From positions 1-13,877 of the forward strand of contig JAGHDT010000285.1 in assembly GCA_021159805.1 (NCBI GenBank): a DNA stretch of 13,877 bases. Direction: 5' to 3'. Below, one piece after another: positions 6,039 to 12,888 of the stretch. Below the pieces are notes generated by a model that made no database searches, was not told where the DNA came from, and saw only the letters and a list, made by a program, of their open reading frames with translations. How positions within the stretch are numbered: the stretch's first letter is position 1; each line of letters opens with the position of its first letter. The DNA is from Anaerolineae bacterium (GTDB taxonomy: Bacteria > Chloroflexota > Anaerolineae > B4-G1 > SLSP01). Made by a program: the position numbers and the translations under genes.

Positions 6039-7487
6039 ATGAAATACCAAGCAAGCAGAGAGAGTTTGGACCAGCACGAGGTCCCAGCCTGGTTCCACGA
6101 CGCCAAGTTGGGCATCTTCATCCACTGGGGTCTGTATTCCGTGCCAGCATACGCACCGACCGAGTACGGGGATATCAACGAGACGTTCAGTCGCGGCGCG
6201 AGATTCCATTTTGCGCATAACCCCTATGCAGAATGGTACCTCAACTCGTTGAAATTCGATGGCGGACCCTATCAGGCGTATCATCGCAGGACATACGGTG
6301 AGGGTTTCTCCTACGACGACTTCGTGCCGCAGTTCAACGCGGAGATCCGGAGATGGAATCCCCAAGAGATGGCCAACATCTTCGCACAGGTTGGCGCGCG
6401 CTATGTTGTCCTGACGACCAAACACCACGATGGTTTTCTGTTGTGGCCCAGTGCCACGCCCAATCCCATCAAGCAGGACTACCATGCAGCCAGAGACATC
6501 GTCGGCGAACTCACACAGGCGGTCAAAGATAGCGGGTTGAGAATGGGCGTCTATTATTCCGGCGCGCTCGATTGGAGTTTCAACCCTGAGCCCATCGAAG
6601 GCATCGTGAGCATGCTGGACAACGGACCGGTGGATCCAGCATATGCAGAATATGCAGATGCCCACTTCACCGAACTGGTGGACACATACGCACCGTCCAT
6701 CCTGTGGAACGATATCGGCTACCCCGTGGACGGCGAATCCGAACGGATTATGGCGCATTTCTACAACACGGTGCCGGAAGGGATCGTCAATGACCGCTGG
6801 ACAACGACCGCAAAGTGGTTCAGGAAGCTGATTCGGCATTTCCCGATCAACAGACTCGTGGATTGGCTAGCACAGAGGTACATCGCCAAGAACGGTATGG
6901 GCGCAGAGATGCAGCCCAACGCCCACTACGACTTCCGCACACCGGAGTACGCCACCTACAGCGAGATTCGAGAGGAGAAATGGGAATGCTGCCGCGGGTT
7001 AGGCAGATCATTCGGCTATAACCGGATGGAAACAGATGAGGACCATATCTCGGTGACAGACCTGATCCACTCCTTCGTGGATATTGTCAGCAAGAACGGG
7101 AACTTGCTCCTGAACGTTGGGCCGATGGCGGATGGAACTATTCCAGAGCTTCAACTGCAGCGGCTGCGAGGTCTGGGAGGTTGGCTAGACACAAACGGAG
7201 AGGCCATCTTCGGCACACGGCCCTGGACCCGAGCGGAGGGCACGACCGCGGCGGGGATTCCCGTGCGGTTTACGCAGAAAGGCGACGCGCTGTACGCGAT
7301 ATTGCTCGGCAAACCCGCTACCGAGACCGTCACGATCAACGATCTGAGCATAGAGGACAACGCTCAGGTCCACTTGGTCGGTCATCCAGCTCCCCTGGAC
7401 TGGGAGCAGCATGGGACGGGTGTAGCGTTCTCTTTGCCCGAGGAGATCGCAGAAACGTGCGCCGTCTCACTTCGCATCCTTCAATAG
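6039..7487 (+). CDS. GH29 alpha-L-fucosidase, cytoplasmic
   Basis: This enzyme hydrolyses alpha-L-fucosyl linkages by a retaining mechanism. The 482-residue protein opens with the GH29 hallmark WFHDAKLGIFIHWGLYSVPA (18-37). It continues with the active-site TTKHHDGF (126-133), then ILWNDIGYP (221-229), in which Asp225 is the expected nucleophile. The late family motif WECCRGLGRSFGYNRME (315-331) and NLLLNVGPMADG (355-366) follow, then a small beta-sandwich-like C-terminus (about 395-482). The acid/base glutamate is probably among Glu303-Glu313 but cannot be fixed by eye. There is no signal peptide, so it should act on imported fuco-oligosaccharides. The start at 6039 has AGGAG 10 bases upstream; an in-frame ATG at 6021 would add six residues but lacks a good site. 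No sugar transporter or fucose-catabolic gene lies beside it. A divergent LysR is its only evident regulator. Confidence 0.93.
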   Translation: MKYQASRESLDQHEVPAWFHDAKLGIFIHWGLYSVPAYAPTEYGDINETFSRGARFHFAHNPYAEWYLNSLKFDGGPYQAYHRRTYGEGFSYDDFVPQFNAEIRRWNPQEMANIFAQVGARYVVLTTKHHDGFLLWPSATPNPIKQDYHAARDIVGELTQAVKDSGLRMGVYYSGALDWSFNPEPIEGIVSMLDNGPVDPAYAEYADAHFTELVDTYAPSILWNDIGYPVDGESERIMAHFYNTVPEGIVNDRWTTTAKWFRKLIRHFPINRLVDWLAQRYIAKNGMGAEMQPNAHYDFRTPEYATYSEIREEKWECCRGLGRSFGYNRMETDEDHISVTDLIHSFVDIVSKNGNLLLNVGPMADGTIPELQLQRLRGLGGWLDTNGEAIFGTRPWTRAEGTTAAGIPVRFTQKGDALYAILLGKPATETVTINDLSIEDNAQVHLVGHPAPLDWEQHGTGVAFSLPEEIAETCAVSLRILQ

Positions 7488-7569
7488 CACGCCACACCCA
7501 AGAGAATAGCGCTAGCGCCAGTTGGTTACAGGGCCCCCCTCTTGTCCTCTGCCGCCTTGGATTCTCTCC

Positions 7570-7597
7570 TTGCGATTTCGAGGATTCACTATATAAT
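7570..7597 (+). promoter_or_regulatory. Sigma-70-like promoter of the marR-ABC operon
   Basis: TTGCGA (7570-7575) and a perfect TATAAT (7592-7597) are separated by 16 bases. The element sits in the 155-base gap after the fucosidase gene, in a locally A+T-rich stretch. It would start transcription near 7604, about 40 bases before the marR ATG. Confidence 0.65.
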
Positions 7598-7617
7598 AAG
7601 TGCGCTTGATATTTAAG

Positions 7618-7631
7618 GACAGTTAACTATC
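7618..7631. promoter_or_regulatory. Candidate MarR operator palindrome
   Basis: GACAGTTAACTATC is a 14-base dyad with one mismatched pair, centred on the perfect palindrome AGTTAACT (7621-7628). It lies about 20 bases past the -10 box and just before the marR ribosome site (AGGTGAG at 7633-7639). This is a common position for an autorepressing MarR operator. No binding evidence exists from sequence alone. Confidence 0.45.
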
Positions 7632-7642
7632 TAGGTGAGCTG

Positions 7643-8152
7643 ATGCCAAACTCGACCGATGCACTGATAGCAGCCCTTCAGGAGTGGATTGGGGTCTCTA
7701 TGCGCCGCTCAATACGCAACTTCATCCTCTATGCGAAGCAGAACAATATGTCGATGTCGCAAGTAGGGGCTCTGTTTCAGATCCACCGTCAACACGTGTG
7801 CAGCGTCTCCGGTATTGGTGATGGCCTGGGCTTCACGAGCGCGGCCGCCAGCCAGATGCTGGATCGTCTGGTCGAGCAAGCGTTGGTGGAGCGCACAGAA
7901 GATCCCAATGATCGCCGCGCCAAGAAGATCGTCTTGACCGAAAAGGGCCGCCACGTCGTTCAGCAAAGCATCCACGCGCACCAGAACTGGTTCGGTGAGT
8001 TGGCGCGCTCCCTGCCTCCCGTCGAGCAAGAGGAGGTCAGAGCTGCGCTGAACCTCTTGACAGAGAAAGCGAAGCAGCTTGATGATAGCGGTCGTCGAGT
8101 GACGAGAAACGGGGATGCTCTGATAGGGGAAGAAAGACGTGATGTGGTGTAG
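7643..8152 (+). CDS. MarR-family transcriptional regulator
   Basis: This 169-residue winged-helix regulator probably represses the exporter genes that follow and itself. The visible MarR core runs from the dimer helices (8-35) through MSMSQVGALFQIHR (36-49) and the recognition helix FTSAAASQMLDRLVEQALVE (64-83) to the wing ERTEDPNDRRAKKIVLTEKG (83-102). A C-terminal dimerisation helix follows (about 105-145). The wing motif DPNDRR is strongly conserved in the family. Its single cysteine, Cys53, lies between the first core helices and the recognition helix; a redox-sensing role cannot be inferred from one residue. The gene sits between a good promoter and two ABC half-transporters, 60 bases before the first. 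This arrangement is common for ligand-induced multidrug-efflux operons. Confidence 0.92.
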   Translation: MPNSTDALIAALQEWIGVSMRRSIRNFILYAKQNNMSMSQVGALFQIHRQHVCSVSGIGDGLGFTSAAASQMLDRLVEQALVERTEDPNDRRAKKIVLTEKGRHVVQQSIHAHQNWFGELARSLPPVEQEEVRAALNLLTEKAKQLDDSGRRVTRNGDALIGEERRDVV

Positions 8153-8212
8153 TCCTCGATTCCTGAAGCTGAATGTCCTATTATTGATTCCCAGAAGGAG
8201 TGAACGTTATCT

Positions 8213-10459
8213 ATGATGCGTATTACCCGGTATCTAAAACCATATGGCCTGATGATCCTGCTGGCGGTCGTGCTGCCCTTCGTACAGCCGAATGCCGATC
8301 TGGCGCTGCCGGACTATCTCTCGAAGATCGTCAACGTCGGCATCCAGCAGGGGGGCGTGGAGAGCGCGCTGCCTGTCGCCATTCGCGAGAGCGAAATGGA
8401 GCGGCTGGTGATCTTCCTGAGCGCCGATGACCAAGCAGCACTGTTGGAGGCTTACACCCTGGTCACTCAGGACTCAGCCGACTACGCGGAGGCCCTCGAT
8501 AAGTATCCCGCCCTGGAACAGGAGCCCATATACATCGCCGGCTCGATTGACAAAGCGACCACCGAACAGCTAAGCCCGGTGGTTGGCCGGGCGTGGCTGG
8601 CTGTTTACGGCATCGAGCAGATGATAGCCGACCCGTCAAAGGCCGCCGAGATGAGCGCCGGCCTCGGCGGCGGCTTCGACCTGTCCAAGATCCCTGCAGG
8701 GACGGACGCGTTCAAGCTGTTAGGCCAGATGCCGGCGGCGCAACTGACACAGATCACCGCAGCGATGAGCGAGCGGTTTGCCGCACTCGGTGACAGCGTG
8801 ATCATCCAGACCGCCATTCGCGCGGTTAGAGAAGAGTATGAAGCGCTGGGTATAGACACCGGCAAGCTGCAGACCGGCTATATGCTCCGCATCGGCGAGC
8901 TGATGTTGTTGCTGACGCTGCTCTCTGCGGCCTGCGCCATCGCGGTAGGCTTCCTGGCGGCGCGCGTGTCCGCCGGTCTCGCCCGCGACCTCCGTAGAGC
9001 CGTCTTCGAAAAGGTCGAGAACTTCTCAAATGCCGAATTCAACACGTTCTCCACCGCTTCATTGATCACGCGCACAACCAACGACATCACCCAGGTGCAA
9101 ATGGTGACGATGATGATGGTTCGCATGGTCATCTACGCGCCCATTATGGGTGTGGGCGGCGTGATCCGCGCGATGGGTAAGGGATCGTCCATGTGGTGGA
9201 TTCTCGCCGTGGCCGTCGGCATGCTGCTCAGTCTGATCATCACGATCTTCTCGATTGCGCTGCCCAAGTTCAAAAGCATCCAGAAACTGGTGGATCGCCT
9301 CAACCTGGTGGCGCGAGAGAATCTGTCGGGCATGATGGTCATTCGCGCCTTCAATATGCAACCCTTTGAGGAGAAACGCTTTGACAAAGCCAACCTTGAC
9401 CTGACCTCCGTCACTCTTTTCATCAATCGGGTGATGGTCGTGATGATGCCGATGATGATGCTCATTATGAACGGCGTCTCGCTGGCCATCATCTGGGTCG
9501 GCGCGCAGCAGGTGGCCGACGCCACGATGCAGGTGGGCGACATCATGGCCTTTATGCAGTATGCGATGCAGATCATGATGGCGTTCTTGATGCTAACGAT
9601 GATGTTCATTATGTTCCCTCGGGCCGCCGTATCTGCCGACCGCATCGCCGATGTATTGGAGACCGAGCCGGCGATTGACGACCCAGTAACACCGCAGCCA
9701 TTCGCCGCACCGTTCACGGGAGTAGTCGAGTTTCGCGATGTGTCGTTCCGCTACCCGGAAGCAGACGAAGACGTGCTGTGCGGCATCAGCTTCACCGCCC
9801 AACCAGGTCAGACCACAGCCATTATCGGGTCAACCGGTTCGGGCAAATCCACCGTCGTCAACCTCATCCCCCGTTTATACGATGTGACCGAGGGTGCGAT
9901 TTTGCTGGATGGTGTGGACATACGTAAAGTCACGCAGCACGACCTGCGCGACAGGATCGGCTATATCCCGCAGCAGGGCACACTCTTCTCCGGCACCATC
10001 GAGAGCAACCTGCGCTACGCCGATGAGAATGCCTCGGAAGAAACTCTGCACTGGGCAGCGAGCATTGCCCAAGCCACCGAGTTCATCGACGCCAAGCCGG
10101 AGGGACTGGCAGCGGAAATCTCACAAGGCGGAACGAATGTCTCCGGCGGGCAGAAGCAGCGCCTGGCGATTGCCCGTGCGCTGGTGAAGAAACCGCCAAT
10201 CTACATCTTCGACGACAGCTTTTCGGCCCTGGATTTCAGAACCGATGCCGCCCTGCGTCGCGCGCTCAGGACCCATACCGGCGGAAGCACGGTCCTGATC
10301 GTGACGCAGCGCGTCGCCACAGTCAGGACCGCCGAGCAGATTATCGTCCTCGAAGAGGGGAAAATGGTCGGCAAGGGGACACACCAGGATTTGATGGCAA
10401 CCTGCCCCACATACCAAGAAATCGCACTCTCACAACTGAGTGTGGAGGAACTAGCATGA
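8213..10459 (+). CDS. Heterodimeric ABC exporter, degenerate-site half-transporter with large TM1-TM2 insert
   Basis: This 748-residue type IV ABC exporter half (LmrC/BmrC-like) should pair with the next gene to extrude drugs or lipophilic compounds. TM1 is at about 11-25, TM2 at about 224-250, and further membrane helices extend to about 470. The nucleotide-binding domain spans about 503-745. It has Walker A GSTGSGKST (539-547), Q-loop Gln587, signature VSGGQ (643-647) and Walker B IYIFDD. The catalytic glutamate is replaced by Asp668 and the switch histidine by Gln699, so this half contributes the Walker motifs of the degenerate ATP site. About 175 soluble residues (about 45-222) separate TM1 from TM2, well beyond the short loop of standard exporters. 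Residues 401-470 hold 17 methionines. AAGGAG lies 12 bases before ATG 8213; ATG 8216 is an equally possible start. Confidence 0.92.
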   Translation: MMRITRYLKPYGLMILLAVVLPFVQPNADLALPDYLSKIVNVGIQQGGVESALPVAIRESEMERLVIFLSADDQAALLEAYTLVTQDSADYAEALDKYPALEQEPIYIAGSIDKATTEQLSPVVGRAWLAVYGIEQMIADPSKAAEMSAGLGGGFDLSKIPAGTDAFKLLGQMPAAQLTQITAAMSERFAALGDSVIIQTAIRAVREEYEALGIDTGKLQTGYMLRIGELMLLLTLLSAACAIAVGFLAARVSAGLARDLRRAVFEKVENFSNAEFNTFSTASLITRTTNDITQVQMVTMMMVRMVIYAPIMGVGGVIRAMGKGSSMWWILAVAVGMLLSLIITIFSIALPKFKSIQKLVDRLNLVARENLSGMMVIRAFNMQPFEEKRFDKANLDLTSVTLFINRVMVVMMPMMMLIMNGVSLAIIWVGAQQVADATMQVGDIMAFMQYAMQIMMAFLMLTMMFIMFPRAAVSADRIADVLETEPAIDDPVTPQPFAAPFTGVVEFRDVSFRYPEADEDVLCGISFTAQPGQTTAIIGSTGSGKSTVVNLIPRLYDVTEGAILLDGVDIRKVTQHDLRDRIGYIPQQGTLFSGTIESNLRYADENASEETLHWAASIAQATEFIDAKPEGLAAEISQGGTNVSGGQKQRLAIARALVKKPPIYIFDDSFSALDFRTDAALRRALRTHTGGSTVLIVTQRVATVRTAEQIIVLEEGKMVGKGTHQDLMATCPTYQEIALSQLSVEELA

Positions 10460-12423
10460 CGCAGAAATCTCGACAACCACAGCGTGGCCCCAAAGGGGCG
10501 GGCAATTCGATGCGTGGCGGGTCAGCGGAACGCGGGCCAATGGGACCGCGCCCCGGAGGCCGGGGTCCCGGCGGTGGCGGCCCCGGCGGCCACATGGGAA
10601 TGATGAAAGGCGACAAAGCGCGCGACTTCAAAGGAACGATGCGCAAACTGCTCCACCACCTGCGCCCGCACCGGACTGCACTCATAGTGGCCATACTCAT
10701 CGCCGTAGCCTCGACCGCCGCCGGTATCGTCGGCCCCAAGATCCTCGGCAGAGCCACCACCCACTTGTTCGAGGGCGTGATGGCGCAGCTCGCCGGCACC
10801 GGGGAGATCGACTTCGCCGCCATCGGAAGCATTCTGCTGACCGTACTCGGCCTGTATCTGGGCTCCACACTGTTGAGCTACCTCCAGGGCTGGATTATGG
10901 CGAATGTTTCGGCGAATATCGCCTACCGCTTCCGCAGGGATATCTCCGCCAAGATCAATCGAATGCCACTCAAATACTTCGATACCACTACGCATGGTGA
11001 GGTGCTCTCGCGCATCACCAATGATGTGGACACGGTCAACCAGACGCTCAGCCAGAGCATCACACAAGTCATCACCTCGGTTGTCACCGTGGTCGGCGTG
11101 CTCATCATGATGTTCTCCATCAACTGGACGATGACGCTGGTTGCGCTGTTGATCATGCCACTGTCGGTCGCGGTGGTAGGTTTGATCATCGGGCGCTCGC
11201 AGAAATACTTCAAGCAGCAGCAGGATTATCTGGGCCACGTCAACGGCCACGTCGAAGAGATGTATGGTGGCCACGTGGTGATGAAGGTCTTCAATGGAGA
11301 GTCGAAAAGCGTCGCGACATTCGATCAATACAACACCCCGCTCCACGAAGCGGCCTGGAAATCGCAATTCCTCTCGGGCCTGATGATGCCGATCATGATG
11401 TTCATTGGCAACCTGGGCTATGTGGCCGTGAGCGTCCTCGGCGGCTGGCTGGTCATCCGCAACGCCGTCACGGTCGGTGACATCCAGGCATTTATCCAGT
11501 ACGTCCGCTCGTTCACACGGCCGATCAGGCAGCTTGCCAACATCTCGAATGTGCTTCAGCAGACCGCCGCGGCCGCCGAGCGTGTCTTCGAGTTCTTGGA
11601 GGAGTCCGAAGAGATTGTCGAAACGGCTGATCCGGTCAAGCTGGACAGGGTGGAAGGCCACGTTGAGTTCAGGAATGTTCGCTTTGGCTACAAACCGGAC
11701 GAAACCATCATCAACAATTTCAGCGCGGTCGCCCGGCCGGGCAGGAAGGTGGCGATCGTTGGCCCCACGGGCGCCGGCAAAACCACGATGGTCAAGCTGC
11801 TGATGCGCTTCTACGACGTGCACGACGGCGCGATCTTGGTGGACGGGCACGACATCCGAGAGTTCACGCGCCACGACCTGCGCGGGGCGTTTGCTATGGT
11901 CCTGCAGGATACCTGGCTCTACAACGACACCATTATGGAGAACATTCGCTATGGCCGCCCGGATGCGACCGATGATGAAGTCATCGCCGCTGCGCAGATG
12001 GCGCATGTCGACCACTTCATTCACACACTGCCGGATGGCTACGGGATGGTGCTCAACGAGGAAGCGAGCAACGTCTCACAGGGACAGAAGCAGCTCCTGA
12101 CGATAGCGCGTGCGGTGCTAGCCGACCCCAGAATCCTCATCCTGGACGAGGCGACCAGTTCCGTGGACACGCGCACGGAAGTGCTAATCCAGCGGGCGAT
12201 GGACGAGTTGATGCAGAACCGCACCAGCTTCGTCATCGCGCACCGCCTTTCCACCATCCGCGATGCCGACCTGATCCTGGTGATGCGCGACGGCGATATC
12301 GTCGAGCAGGGTAATCACCAGGACCTACTGGCAAGCAATGGCTTCTATGCGGAGCTGTACAACAGTCAGTTTGAGGGGAGCGTCGCTACAGCAAGCCCGC
12401 CGCTCGTTGCGGAAACTATGTAG
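10456..12423 (+). CDS. Heterodimeric ABC exporter, catalytic half-transporter with Gly/Pro/Arg-rich N-terminus
   Basis: This 655-residue partner of the preceding half-transporter (LmrD/BmrD-like) begins at an ATGA overlap, which implies coupled translation and equal amounts. Residues 1-50 are a positively charged, Gly/Pro/Arg-rich tail (for example GPRPGGRGPGGGGPGG at 30-45), probably disordered and cytosolic. Six membrane helices lie within about 70-355. The nucleotide-binding domain has Walker A GPTGAGKTT (436-444), Q-loop Gln484, Walker B ILILDE with catalytic Glu565, and switch His596 (VIAHRLST). Its signature is VSQGQ (540-544) instead of LSGGQ. The intact Walker B and H-loop here, paired with VSGGQ of the partner, make the hydrolytic site. 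The SQGQ signature faces the degenerate site, the asymmetry known from TM287/288-type exporters. Confidence 0.93.
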   Translation: MTQKSRQPQRGPKGAGNSMRGGSAERGPMGPRPGGRGPGGGGPGGHMGMMKGDKARDFKGTMRKLLHHLRPHRTALIVAILIAVASTAAGIVGPKILGRATTHLFEGVMAQLAGTGEIDFAAIGSILLTVLGLYLGSTLLSYLQGWIMANVSANIAYRFRRDISAKINRMPLKYFDTTTHGEVLSRITNDVDTVNQTLSQSITQVITSVVTVVGVLIMMFSINWTMTLVALLIMPLSVAVVGLIIGRSQKYFKQQQDYLGHVNGHVEEMYGGHVVMKVFNGESKSVATFDQYNTPLHEAAWKSQFLSGLMMPIMMFIGNLGYVAVSVLGGWLVIRNAVTVGDIQAFIQYVRSFTRPIRQLANISNVLQQTAAAAERVFEFLEESEEIVETADPVKLDRVEGHVEFRNVRFGYKPDETIINNFSAVARPGRKVAIVGPTGAGKTTMVKLLMRFYDVHDGAILVDGHDIREFTRHDLRGAFAMVLQDTWLYNDTIMENIRYGRPDATDDEVIAAAQMAHVDHFIHTLPDGYGMVLNEEASNVSQGQKQLLTIARAVLADPRILILDEATSSVDTRTEVLIQRAMDELMQNRTSFVIAHRLSTIRDADLILVMRDGDIVEQGNHQDLLASNGFYAELYNSQFEGSVATASPPLVAETM

Positions 12424-12432
12424 GAAGCACGA

Positions 12433-12732
12433 ATGACAGCGGATAGCGTTTCTCAATACATCCCGACCAACGGCATCAGACTGCACACCGTCCTTGCGGG
12501 GCCGGAAGATGGGGAACCCGTCTTTCTCCTCCACGGGTTCCCGGACGCGTGGTTTGGCTGGAAGGCTCAGATCGGCGCGCTGGCGGACGCCGGCTTCCGC
12601 GTGATCGTGCCCGATCAACGTGGGTACAACCTGAGCGACAAACCCATGGGGGCAGCACCATTCCCTGACTGTATTGCTTCAGACAGAGCTGGAAAATCAC
12701 CTCCAAGGAGATGGTATAGAGGATGGAGGTAA
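12433..12732 (+). pseudogene. Truncated alpha/beta-hydrolase (epoxide hydrolase / haloalkane dehalogenase type)
   Basis: The first roughly 73 residues clearly match the start of an epoxide-hydrolase-like alpha/beta-hydrolase. They include TNGIRLHTVLAGPEDGEPVF, the oxyanion-hole motif LLHGFPDAWFGW, and the strand-turn VIVPDQRGYNLSDKP. After about residue 75 the similarity stops and the frame runs into 25 unrelated residues (ending RRWYRGWR) before a stop. Family members are about 280-330 residues, so the nucleophile elbow, the cap domain and the catalytic His are all missing. No other frame downstream restores the expected sequence, so a deletion or insertion near 12645-12665 fits better than a point frameshift. 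The start lies 9 bases after the exporter gene with an AGGAAG site, so the intact ancestor probably belonged to the efflux operon. Confidence 0.75.
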
Positions 12733-12800
12733 GCACAGCGAAGAAGCTGAAGCAGTACTCAGGGGAAGAGAAGCTGGAGTCCATTCAAAGCTACCGTTGA
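12723..12800 (+). other. Short ORF, possible transposase N-terminal remnant
   Basis: The 25-codon frame encodes MEVSTAKKLKQYSGEEKLES followed by IQSYR and a stop. The stretch KKLKQYSGEEKLESIQSYR loosely resembles the opening helix of IS3-type OrfA transposases (KRYSxEFKxxVVxxY pattern). It overlaps the tail of the broken hydrolase and lies where the hydrolase homology ends. No terminal inverted repeats or target-site duplication could be identified. The resemblance is weak and could be chance. Confidence 0.15.
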
Positions 12801-12814
12801 AAGCGGTCAAACAC

Positions 12815-12829
12815 GTGCCCGCAGGGCAC
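12815..12829. repeat. Small hairpin between convergent genes
   Basis: GTGCCC-GCA-GGGCAC is a perfect 6-base stem with a 3-base loop, about 60 bases past the stop of the - strand PLP-enzyme gene. On the - strand it is followed by GTGTTTGACC, too weak a T-run for a confident terminator. A second 10-base palindrome, GACTGCAGTC, lies at 12835-12844. The rest of the 12733-12888 gap shows nothing else recognisable. Confidence 0.3.
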
Positions 12830-12888
12830 CGCCCGACTGCAGTCAACGGCAGCAACTGATCTCGCCCAGCAGGACCACCAAAGGCGCC

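Noticed and set aside
6030..6839. A 269-codon open frame on the - strand opposite the fucosidase
   Set aside because: It is a shadow of the GH29 gene, with no plausible start site or domain.
7509..7518. GCGCTAGCGC palindrome after the fucosidase stop as a possible terminator
   Set aside because: A perfect palindrome without a loop or following T-run cannot act as an intrinsic terminator. No other terminator-like hairpin was found in this gap.
10510..10605. Possible tandem repeat in the Gly/Pro-rich start of the second exporter
   Set aside because: The GGCGG and CCCGG runs are irregular and in frame with the protein; no unit repeats exactly.
10522..12024. A 500-codon open frame on the - strand opposite the second exporter gene
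   Set aside because: It is rich in His, Asp and Arg, shows no family motif, and lies wholly antisense to a gene with all ABC signatures. It is a codon-bias shadow in G+C-rich DNA.
12476..12784. Hydrophobic open frame on the - strand across the hydrolase fragment
   Set aside because: The apparent membrane-like N-terminus is the antisense of a Glu/Lys-rich stretch. There is no ribosome site or homology, and the opposite strand carries a recognisable alpha/beta-hydrolase start.
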